A DNA stretch of 7,461 bases from contig JASLZV010000079.1 in NCBI GenBank assembly GCA_030754715.1, forward strand, positions 1 to 7,461, written 5' to 3'. Within the stretch, counting starts at the first letter, position 1. Each line of letters begins with the position of its first letter. Below the pieces are notes generated by a model. The model had not been told where the DNA came from. It saw only the letters and a list, made by a program, of their open reading frames with translations, and did no database searches. This DNA is from Phycisphaerae bacterium. GTDB lineage: Bacteria; Planctomycetota; Phycisphaerae; SM23-33. This document shows, in pieces, positions 1 to 7,461 of this stretch. A program made the translations under genes and the position numbers.

Positions 1-135
1 GCCGAAGGATTTCTGTAAAAGGACGTTTCGACCGGTCGGCCCCAAGGTTACTCTGACGGCGGCCGCCAACTTCGAGACGCCTTTCAGAATTGCGGCCCTT
101 GCGTCGGTGTCATATAGCATTTGCTTCGCGGGCAT
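1..135 (-). CDS. groEL: Second 60-kDa chaperonin (GroEL paralogue), N-terminal 45 codons, cut by window edge
   Basis: GroEL forms the double-ring ATP-driven folding chamber of the cytoplasm. Reading the minus strand from the ATG at 135 gives an open frame to the window edge that begins [17 protein letters not shown]. It carries the nucleotide-binding segment TLGPTGRN at residues 30-37 and QKSFG at 41-45, which align without gaps to the start of canonical GroEL (TLGPKGRN, DKSFG). The frame is too short for most ORF finders but is clearly coding. An AAGGAA ribosome-binding site lies 6 bases upstream. It is not a copy of the neighbouring groEL: that one has TLGPRGQN and DKGWG at the same places, so the two paralogues diverged long ago. 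It lies 108 bases downstream of groES and is probably the last gene of the same operon. Whether it has a Gly-Met tail cannot be seen here. Confidence 0.93.
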   Translation of the reverse strand, partial: MPAKQMLYDTDARAAILKGVSKLAAAVRVTLGPTGRNVLLQKSFG

Positions 136-141
136 TGTTCG

Positions 142-147
142 TTCCTT
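142..147 (-). promoter_or_regulatory. Ribosome-binding site of the second groEL
   Basis: The minus strand reads AAGGAA, 6 bases before the ATG at 135. This fixes the start of the truncated gene and shows it is translated independently of groES. Confidence 0.7.
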
Positions 148-219
148 GCTAATTGATTGCCTTGTTGTCTATCGGCTACCTTATTGATTGGTTGATTCAT
201 CCGCCGCTTGGCCGGTGGT

Positions 220-243
220 CCGGTCGGCCGGGCCGCCGACCGG
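220..243 (-). other. Perfect 9-bp GC-rich hairpin directly after groES
   Basis: Bases 220-228 (ccggtcggc) are the exact reverse complement of 235-243 (gccgaccgg), with a 6-base loop between them. On the transcribed minus strand the stem begins on the base right after the groES stop codon. No T-run follows, so it does not look like a standard intrinsic terminator. It may be a partial terminator, or a stabilising or processing structure that sets the ratio of groES to the second groEL. The structure is seen directly; the role is inferred. Confidence 0.55.
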
Positions 244-534
244 TCACTTCTGGACAACCGCCAGGATGTCGGACTCGCGCAGGATCACGTAATCCTCGTC
301 GTCGATCTTGACCTCGGTGCCGGCGTACTTGGCGTAGAAGACCTCAACGCCTTTCTTGAGGCCGATGTCGGCCCGCTTGCCGCTGTCGAGCATTTTGCCC
401 GGCCCGGTGGCCTTGACCGTGCCCAACTGGGGCTTTTCCTTGGCTGTATCGGGCAGCACGATCCCACCGGCGGTCTTTTCTTCCGCCTCCGACTGCTTCA
501 CCAGAATCCTGTCATCCAGAGGTTTCACGGCCAT
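244..534 (-). CDS. groES: Co-chaperonin GroES (10 kDa)
   Basis: GroES is the seven-subunit lid that caps the GroEL cavity in the cytoplasm. The 96-residue product has the usual family length. It starts [13 protein letters not shown], matching the typical beta-strand opening, and is followed by the mobile loop that docks on GroEL (about residues 17-35, [10 protein letters not shown] with the hydrophobic IVL contact). It ends with the family signature ESDILAVV. The ATG at 534 has an AAGGAG ribosome-binding site at 543-548, 8 bases upstream. The gene lies 47 bases after the full-length groEL and before a second groEL, all on one strand. This is the reverse of the more common groES-groEL order. 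One lid gene probably serves both chaperonins, but that is inference. Confidence 0.97.
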   Translation of the reverse strand: MAVKPLDDRILVKQSEAEEKTAGGIVLPDTAKEKPQLGTVKATGPGKMLDSGKRADIGLKKGVEVFYAKYAGTEVKIDDEDYVILRESDILAVVQK

Positions 535-581
535 TTTCTATTCTCCTTGGCTTTGTGTCTGTTTGGTAATTACTTAATGGG

Positions 582-2300
<1,719 letters not shown>

Positions 2301-2726
2301 CTGCGGTTTCTCCTTGCTTTGGGTCTTTGGGAACGTTTGGAAATTCGAAATCGATTCCCTTAAGTCGATACCAATGGGTCAATTAACGGCTTGCCCGCCG
2401 GGTGGCCACATCAATACCACCACATGCTAGCAGAAGCAACACCTGTGCCGCAAAACGTAAGGCACCGAGTATAAAAGTGTTGCGGGTTCCCGCCGCCACC
2501 GCCGCCACCTGCAGAACCTGCCAGAAATTGCGCCTCCCGGGCCGCCTGCAGCCTGTTTTGACAGTGCCGCCGCCCCCCCCCTCAACCAACCGCCAAGGTC
2601 GCCCAGATCGCAGGCGACGCCAGTGTAGCAGCCCGGCCAATGCTCACCGACAGTCTATTGTGACAGCCGGAGCGTTGGGGCGAAACCTTGCCCGCGGGCG
2701 CTCCGCTGCCTTATCATCACCGTACC
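2301..2726. other. Divergent groEL-mutS intergenic region
   Basis: This stretch of about 426 bases holds no credible gene. It should contain the promoters of the chaperonin operon (minus) and mutS (plus). AAGGAG at 2310-2315 serves groEL. No CIRCE element (TTAGCACTC-N9-GAGTGCTAA) is visible. A minus-strand pair TTGCGG / TAGCAT with an 18-base spacer (about 2454 down to 2425) could be a weak promoter. On the plus strand a perfect TTGACA sits at 2558-2563 but has no matching -10 box. Small inverted repeats occur: ATCGA-N10-TCGAT at 2350-2369, and gcaacac / gtgttgc at 2436-2442 / 2477-2483. A run of nine C lies at 2573-2581. The promoter calls are guesses. Confidence 0.5.
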
Positions 2727-5390
2727 GTGGACAAGGAGACACACCCACAGATAGACACCCCCGCCATGCGGCAGTATCGCTCCTTCAAGGAGCAGTACCC
2801 CGACTACATCCTGCTGTTCCGCATGGGCGACTTCTACGAATTGTTCTACGAGGACGCCAAGGTTGCATCACGCGAACTTGGCCTGGCGCTTACCAGCCGG
2901 TCCAAGGGCCCCAGCGCCGTACCGCTGGCAGGGTTGCCGTATCACGCGATAGACAACTACCTAGCGCGGCTGATCCAGGCGGGCCACCGCGTAGCCATCT
3001 GCGAACAGACCGAGGATCCCAAGCAGGCGAAGGGCCTGGTCAAGCGCGAGGTGGTGCGCCTGATCACGCCCGGCACGCTCACCGACGAAGCCTTGTTGGA
3101 GCAGCGGGAGGGCAACTACCTGGCGGCTGTGTGTTGCAGCCGGGGCGCGGGTGTCTCGCATGCGGCCGACGGTCACAGCCGGGATGGCCGCAGCGCCGAC
3201 AGGACAGCCGGAATCGCGTGGGTGGAACTATCCTCCGGGGCCTTTTGGGCTATGACCGCGCCGGCCGACCACGTACTCGACGAACTGGTCCGCATCCATC
3301 CGGCCGAGGTCATATTCCCCGAAGGCTCACCGCTGGACGCCTCGGCGTTTCGCCAGTCGTTGGACCAGTGCACCGGTGCGGCGGCTATCGGCCGGGCGCC
3401 GTGGGCCTTCGAGACCCATGCGGCCATCGAGTCGCTCACTGACCATTTCAAGACCACCACACTGGAGGGGTTCGGCTTTGAGGAGCCCGACAAATCGGTT
3501 CTGGCAGCCGGGGCGATCATCGAATACCTCCGCGAAACCCAAAAGACGGCATTGGCCCACATACGCACGCTGAAGAAGTTCGACCGCGCCGATCACATGG
3601 CAATCGACGGCAATACGCTGCGTTGTCTGGAGGTGCACCGGACGCTGCGGTTAGCTCGGCGCAGCGGCACGCTGCTGGCCTGCATTGACCGCACGTGCAG
3701 CGGCATGGGGGCGCGGCTGTTGGAGCGCTGGGTTACCTTCCCGCTGACCGGCTACAGCATGATCCTGGCTCGCCACGACGCCGTGGAGGAACTTCTGGGC
3801 GACCGGGGGCGTTTGGAAGCCCTCCGGCTGCTGCTTTTGGACGTGGCCCCGGTGGATCGCATCGCCGGCAGCATTGTCATGGGGCGAGTGCGCCCGCGGG
3901 AACTGGTAGCCCTGGGCCAAACGCTGACCATCCTGCCCAAACTCGCCGAGTCTGTGGGCGATTGCTCGTCCGACCTGATCGTCCGATTTGCGCCGGCTTT
4001 GGGCGGCCTAGACGCCCCGTCCGAGTTGATTGCCGCCGCCATCGACCCGGACTGTCCCAACGTCCTGCGCGACGGGGGGGTCATCAATGCCGGCTATGAC
4101 GAAGAACTCGACCGTCTGCGGCAAATCGGCGCCGACGGGCAGAGTTGGTTGGGGCAATACCAAGCCGCCGAGGCTAAGCGCCTGGGCGTGGCCAACCTGA
4201 AAGTGGGCTACAATAAGGTGTTCGGCTACTACATTGAGTTGAGTCACGCCAATCGCGACAAGGCCCCGGCCGACTACCACCGCAAGCAGACGCTCAAGAA
4301 CGCCGAGCGTTACATCACCGACGAACTCAAGAGTTACGAGACTGAGGTGCTCAGCGCCGACGAGCGTGCCAGAAGCCTTGAACAGCAGTTATTCGAGCAG
4401 GTCCGCAATGCGCTGGCCGAACACCTGGCGGGCTTCCAGGCTGCAGCCGAGGCCCTGTCTAATCTGGACGTTTTGTGCGGACTGGCGCAGGTGGCCCTGG
4501 AGCGGGGCTACCGAAGGCCGGCGATTACCCAGGACAACGTCCTGCACATCGTCGGCGGCAAACATCCCGTGCTGGCTGAGCAGTTGCGCGAGAAGTTCGT
4601 CCCCAACGACGTGGAGATGGGCGCGGACGACGACCGCCTCCTGATTGTCACCGGACCCAACATGTCGGGCAAGAGCACCTACATCCGCCAGACGGCGCTG
4701 CTGGTGCTGCTGGCCCAGGCCGGTAGTTTTATTCCGGTCGAGGAGGCTACCATCGGCTTGGTGGACCGGATCTTCACCCGCGTGGGTGCAGCCGACGAAC
4801 TGACCCGCGGCCTGAGCACCTTCATGCTGGAGATGGTCGAGACGGCCAACATTCTCAACAACGCTTCGGTGCGGTCGCTGGTGATTTTGGACGAGGTTGG
4901 GCGCGGAACCAGCACCTGCGACGGCTTGGCGCTGGCTTGGGCCATATGCGAGCACATCGCGCTGAAGATCAAGTGCAGGACGCTGTTTGCCACCCACTAC
5001 CACGAATTGACCGAACTGGAAGAACTGCTAGACGGCACGACCAACCTGAACGTGGCGGTCCGGGAGTGGGCCGATGAAGTGATATTCCTGCACAAGATAA
5101 TAAGAGGCGGAACCGATCAGAGTTACGGTGTGCACGTAGCCCGCCTGGCCGGAGTGCCCAAGGACGTAATCGAGCGGGCCCGTATCCTGCTACCGCAATT
5201 GCAGGCCAACGTGGCCCGGGGCCTGAACATGCCTGAGTTAGCCAAGCGCGCCCAGGCTGCTGCTGCTCAGATGCAACTGTTCGCCGACCCGGCCACGCGT
5301 GCGGCGCGCGAAATCCAGGCCGCCGACCTGGAAAACCTCACTCCCCTCCAGGCCCTGGACCTGCTGAGAAAACTAAAGAGCGAACTGTAG
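2727..5390 (+). CDS. mutS: DNA mismatch repair protein MutS
   Basis: MutS binds mismatches and small loops in DNA and, through its ATPase, recruits the repair machinery. The product is 887 residues from the GTG at 2727. That start is chosen because it puts the mismatch-reading F-Y-E of GDFYELFYEDA at residues 36-38 and TP at 11-12, the same numbers as in E. coli MutS. It has no clear ribosome-binding site. An upstream in-frame TTG at 2688, also lacking a good site, would add 13 residues. The ATPase domain has Walker A GPNMSGKST at 643-651, the signature STFMLEM, Walker B LVILDE (D722, E723) with GRGTSTCDGLA, and ATHYHEL. QMQLF at 848-852 fits the sliding-clamp-binding motif, and the C-terminus LTPLQALDLLRKLK is typical of MutS1. 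A low-complexity insertion of about 20 residues sits near residues 135-160 in domain I. The gene stands alone, divergent from groEL and convergent with the next genes. Confidence 0.96.
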   Translation: MDKETHPQIDTPAMRQYRSFKEQYPDYILLFRMGDFYELFYEDAKVASRELGLALTSRSKGPSAVPLAGLPYHAIDNYLARLIQAGHRVAICEQTEDPKQAKGLVKREVVRLITPGTLTDEALLEQREGNYLAAVCCSRGAGVSHAADGHSRDGRSADRTAGIAWVELSSGAFWAMTAPADHVLDELVRIHPAEVIFPEGSPLDASAFRQSLDQCTGAAAIGRAPWAFETHAAIESLTDHFKTTTLEGFGFEEPDKSVLAAGAIIEYLRETQKTALAHIRTLKKFDRADHMAIDGNTLRCLEVHRTLRLARRSGTLLACIDRTCSGMGARLLERWVTFPLTGYSMILARHDAVEELLGDRGRLEALRLLLLDVAPVDRIAGSIVMGRVRPRELVALGQTLTILPKLAESVGDCSSDLIVRFAPALGGLDAPSELIAAAIDPDCPNVLRDGGVINAGYDEELDRLRQIGADGQSWLGQYQAAEAKRLGVANLKVGYNKVFGYYIELSHANRDKAPADYHRKQTLKNAERYITDELKSYETEVLSADERARSLEQQLFEQVRNALAEHLAGFQAAAEALSNLDVLCGLAQVALERGYRRPAITQDNVLHIVGGKHPVLAEQLREKFVPNDVEMGADDDRLLIVTGPNMSGKSTYIRQTALLVLLAQAGSFIPVEEATIGLVDRIFTRVGAADELTRGLSTFMLEMVETANILNNASVRSLVILDEVGRGTSTCDGLALAWAICEHIALKIKCRTLFATHYHELTELEELLDGTTNLNVAVREWADEVIFLHKIIRGGTDQSYGVHVARLAGVPKDVIERARILLPQLQANVARGLNMPELAKRAQAAAAQMQLFADPATRAAREIQAADLENLTPLQALDLLRKLKSEL

Positions 5391-5414
5391 TCGAGGCCTG
5401 TCTTTCAATCGCCT

Positions 5415-5434
5415 CAGCCCGATTGCGTCGGCTG
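5415..5434. terminator. Possible weak hairpin between convergent mutS and small gene
   Basis: Cagcc(c)ga pairs with tcggctg around the loop ttgcg, giving 7 base pairs with one bulged C, 25 bases after the mutS stop. There is no T-run on either strand, so any terminator role is tentative. Its location between two convergent genes is where a two-way terminator would be expected. Confidence 0.25.
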
Positions 5435-5440
5435 CGCCGG

Positions 5441-5620
5441 TTATCTGCTGATGAAGTACCTTATCACGGCTGCGCCGCAGACCGCCCCTGTGATGATGGA
5501 GAAGATTAGATTCGCCTTAACGTGGCATTGGTGGCTGCGGCAGGTCTGCGCGCGGCTGAAGGCGAACCCCACAACCGCCCTGACGGCCGCCCCCGCAAGC
5601 ATTTTGAGGATGTCTTGCAT
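5441..5620 (-). CDS. Small two-helix membrane protein with C-x4-C motif (DUF6132-like)
   Basis: The minus-strand ATG at 5620 opens a 59-codon frame ending in TAA. The product starts MQDILKMLAGAAVRAVVGFAF, a possible first membrane helix rich in small residues. A short linker TCRSHQC (C27 and C32) follows, then a clear second helix LIFSIITGAVCGAAVIRYF (about 38-56). As I recall them, DUF6132 proteins have the same plan: a Gly-rich helix, a GC-x-SG-x-C loop with the same C-x4-C spacing, a short Ser/Asn stretch, then a helix with G-A-x-x-G. No function is established for that family to my knowledge. The gene begins 43 bases after the HAD gene on the same strand, so it is probably co-transcribed. 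The ribosome-binding site is weak (GGGG, 8 bases upstream). A 66-codon plus-strand frame overlaps it, but its peptide looks less protein-like. Confidence 0.6.
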   Translation of the reverse strand: MQDILKMLAGAAVRAVVGFAFSRAQTCRSHQCHVKANLIFSIITGAVCGAAVIRYFISR

Positions 5621-5663
5621 GTCCGTTGCCCCACAGGGGTGCTACAGATAAGCGTTGGCTGCT

Positions 5664-6344
5664 CTACGGCTGGACCATCTTGGCCAGGTCCGCCAGAGTC
5701 ACTTCGGCCAGCGAGTGTATTACGCGGTCGGCGGCGGTCAGTTCGCCGCCCTGGTAAGAGGATGTGATGGCCAGCACCTTCGTACCGGCTGCCCGGGCGG
5801 CCTCGATGCCGGTGGGGGAGTCCTCAATAACAAGCGACCTGTCCGCGGCGACCTCCCGCCCGGCTGCCTCACCCAGCCGCTGAATCGTCAGGCGGTATCC
5901 CTCCGGATCGGGCTTGCCGCGCTGCACGTCCTCATCGGCTACGATCACCTCAAAGTGCTGCCGCAGGCCGAGGGCGTCCAGCGGCAACTCAATTTCCGCG
6001 CGGAGCGACCCGCTGCAAATCCCCAGGGGCACTTGCGCCTCGCCCGCCTCTTCGACAAGTCGCACCGCACCGGGCATGGCCACGGACGATTCCTGAAACG
6101 CCTGTTGCATGATTTGGGTCTTGGCGGCTGCCATCTCGACAATCTGGGAATCGCTGAACCGCCTGCCGCGGTCAGTAGCCACGACGGCAAAACAGTCGCG
6201 GTCGGAGTAGCCCAAATACTTGCGGTAATAGGCCTCGGGGGCCAGTTCGATTCCCACCTCACGCAGCACGCTCTGAAAACCCATCAGGTGGATCGGCTCG
6301 GAATCCAGCAGCACCCCGTCGAAGTCAAATATCAGTGCGTCCAA
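5664..6344 (-). CDS. HAD-superfamily phosphatase / beta-phosphoglucomutase-like
   Basis: Cytoplasmic hydrolase of HAD subfamily IA, acting on a phosphorylated small molecule, likely a sugar phosphate. The product is 226 residues, normal for the family. Motif I is DFDGVLLDSE, with nucleophile D7 and acid/base D9. A helical C1 cap (about 17-85) carries YLGYSDRD, similar to the LG-x-S segment of beta-phosphoglucomutases. Motif II is S111 in ICSGS, motif III is K144 in RGKPDP, and motif IV is IEDSPTGIEAA with E174/D175. The start is the TTG at 6344: it puts motif I at the usual distance from the N-terminus and has GGAAAGGA 6 bases upstream. An upstream ATG at 6395 would add 17 residues that do not look like family sequence. 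The exact substrate (beta-glucose-1-phosphate, 2-deoxyglucose-6-phosphate or other) cannot be told. It follows a glycoside hydrolase gene by 110 bases. Confidence 0.9.
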   Translation of the reverse strand: MDALIFDFDGVLLDSEPIHLMGFQSVLREVGIELAPEAYYRKYLGYSDRDCFAVVATDRGRRFSDSQIVEMAAAKTQIMQQAFQESSVAMPGAVRLVEEAGEAQVPLGICSGSLRAEIELPLDALGLRQHFEVIVADEDVQRGKPDPEGYRLTIQRLGEAAGREVAADRSLVIEDSPTGIEAARAAGTKVLAITSSYQGGELTAADRVIHSLAEVTLADLAKMVQP

Positions 6345-6350
6345 CCAATT

Positions 6351-6358
6351 TCCTTTCC
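6351..6358 (-). promoter_or_regulatory. Ribosome-binding site deciding the TTG start of the HAD gene
   Basis: The minus strand reads GGAAAGGA, 6 bases before TTG at 6344. It supports that start over the ATG at 6395, for which I see no comparable site. Confidence 0.65.
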
Positions 6359-6454
6359 AGGTGATTGCCAATACTACAGCTGTCCGTCTGTCCATACCAG
6401 CAGGCCCCGGCAGCCGGTCCGACCGTGATCGAGTCGTCTCCCGTTAACGCGGTT

Positions 6455-7461
6455 TCACACCTTGCCTTTACAGTGGTTCTTGAACGCCTTTGCGATGCGC
6501 CGGTAGTCGGTGTCGGACAGTTTGCCGATTCCAGGAATAGTGAACATGCGAAGCCCGGTTATTCTTTCAGCGTTGTAGATAGTGGGCACGCCAAGTTGCG
6601 CCTGTTCCTCTATCAATTGGGAGAACGAAGGTTCCATGCTGAAATGGAATTGGCCGTCCGTATCGATCGGAGCCCCGGGCATCCCGATTTGAATGATCTT
6701 GGCCCGCGTCCTCATCGCGGCGACTGGGTCACCCTTGACAGTGTACATGTCACCTAGGCGCACCATGTCGCAAACGTCCAGGAAGTAGGGGTTGGCGACA
6801 AAAAGGCTAACCAAGGCGTCCTTCTTGGCGGCTTTGGCGGCCTCGTATATGATTTTCAAGTAGCGTTTTTGCAGTTCAAAGCCATACAGATTCCCGCGGG
6901 TCTTCATTTTGTATCCGTAGGGCTCGGCCGTGGTCCCGTCAACTTTCAGCCCGTCGGCGTTGTAGCAACCCGGCTGATCGGAAAGCATCGTGTGTATCTC
7001 GCGCTTGAGCCGCCGTGCAAACTTCGGGTTGGTCGGATCGGCGCAGTGGGGCTTTCCGTCCATCAGGAGGCATTCGTCAGCCGGGGCTTTCTCTCTGGCC
7101 CACTGATTGATCCACAACATCACCTTCTGGCCTCCGGCGTGGCACCGATCGATAAATCCTCTCAGATTCGGCCAGCGTTTTTCTTCGACAGTGAAAACGT
7201 CTCTGGCGGTCTGCCACTTCGAATCGATAATGATGATGCCCGGACGGATGCCCTTTTTCCGCAGAAGGGTAAGCCACCTTTCATAGTTCTTTTGCGTGCA
7301 TGCCTCCGCGGCGGCTTTGCTCGATTCGACGTATTGGCGGCTGAGGTTTCGGGGCGATGAGCCGTACCCGACGGCGCACTGTTCGTGCCAACCACAGAAT
7401 ATGGGGCTGTTCCACCAGGCGTATTTGGCCTTTCTTGTCTTCTTGAGGAGTCCTTTCCCAA
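6455..7461 (-). CDS. TIM-barrel glycoside hydrolase (GH31/GH36-like), C-terminal 334 residues, start beyond window
   Basis: The frame is open from the right edge (first whole codon at 7459) to the TGA at 6455, so the gene's beginning is missing. An internal ATG at 7123 is not the true start, because the frame upstream of it is plainly coding. Visible blocks resemble the barrel strands of alpha-glucosidases and alpha-galactosidases. They are WWNSPIFCGWHEQ near the edge; GIRPGIIIIDSKWQ; FIDRCHAGGQKVMLWINQW, like the F-I-x3-H-x2-G-x-K-x2-LW strand of these families; and GLKVDGT, whose Asp is the likely catalytic nucleophile. VRLGDMY and GAPIDTDGQF follow, and one of these may carry the acid/base. 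The C-terminus is short and has no obvious extra domain. The enzyme probably cleaves alpha-linked sugars, but family and substrate are uncertain. A signal peptide, if any, lies outside the window. The HAD gene follows on the same strand, suggesting a sugar-use operon. Confidence 0.7.
   Translation of the reverse strand, partial: GKGLLKKTRKAKYAWWNSPIFCGWHEQCAVGYGSSPRNLSRQYVESSKAAAEACTQKNYERWLTLLRKKGIRPGIIIIDSKWQTARDVFTVEEKRWPNLRGFIDRCHAGGQKVMLWINQWAREKAPADECLLMDGKPHCADPTNPKFARRLKREIHTMLSDQPGCYNADGLKVDGTTAEPYGYKMKTRGNLYGFELQKRYLKIIYEAAKAAKKDALVSLFVANPYFLDVCDMVRLGDMYTVKGDPVAAMRTRAKIIQIGMPGAPIDTDGQFHFSMEPSFSQLIEEQAQLGVPTIYNAERITGLRMFTIPGIGKLSDTDYRRIAKAFKNHCKGKV

Noticed and set aside
2558..2563. 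Perfect TTGACA as a mutS promoter
   Set aside because: No -10-like sequence lies 16-18 bases downstream; the spacer runs into the C9 tract and CTCAAC.
2383..2640. 85-codon minus-strand frame upstream of groEL
   Set aside because: The peptide is mostly Arg/Gly/Ala, starts in a low-complexity tract with a C9 run, and lacks a ribosome-binding site. It is better seen as leader or intergenic DNA.
5451..5651. 66-codon plus-strand frame after mutS
   Set aside because: It overlaps the C-x4-C membrane protein on the other strand. Third positions coincide, so base composition cannot decide, but its peptide lacks a recognisable plan. It is kept as the alternative to test.
5655..6428. 257-codon plus-strand frame opposite the HAD gene
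   Set aside because: The minus strand carries all four HAD motifs in order with a good ribosome-binding site; the plus frame has none.
6869..7360. 163-codon plus-strand frame at the right end
   Set aside because: It is antisense to the glycoside hydrolase, whose barrel motifs run through to the window edge.

Overview
This 7.46 kb window is GC-rich bacterial DNA from an organism I cannot name. The best guess is Planctomycetota or a relative. That guess rests mainly on the gene order groEL - groES - second groEL on one strand, an arrangement I recall from planctomycetes, and on a nearby sugar-hydrolase gene. It is an inference, not a proof.

Left part (1-2300, minus strand): a chaperonin operon read right to left. 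It starts with a full-length groEL (582-2300) with an unusually rich Gly/Met/Pro tail. A normal 96-residue groES (244-534) follows. The first 45 codons of a second, distinct GroEL (1-135) then run off the left edge. Each of the three genes has an AAGGA-type ribosome-binding site. A perfect 9-bp GC hairpin begins on the base after the groES stop. I see no CIRCE operator.

Middle part (2301-5390): a non-coding gap of about 430 bases separates groEL from the divergent mutS (plus strand). MutS has its F-x-E mismatch-reading motif at residues 36-38 when the GTG at 2727 is taken as the start. The full ATPase motifs, a C-terminal clamp-binding motif and a low-complexity insertion of about 20 residues in domain I are also present.

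Right part (5391-7461, minus strand): three genes convergent with mutS and probably co-transcribed from right to left. They are the C-terminal 335 codons of a TIM-barrel glycoside hydrolase (GH31/GH36-like), a beta-phosphoglucomutase-like HAD phosphatase starting at a TTG, and a 59-residue two-helix membrane protein with a C-x4-C motif that resembles the DUF6132 family. The hydrolase and HAD enzyme suggest carbohydrate handling. The small protein's role is unknown.

Most of the window is housekeeping. The observations most worth following are the duplicated chaperonin arrangement, the tiny C-x4-C membrane protein, and the position of the mutS start. I found no CRISPR array, transposon, tRNA or rRNA, and no new defence-like system.
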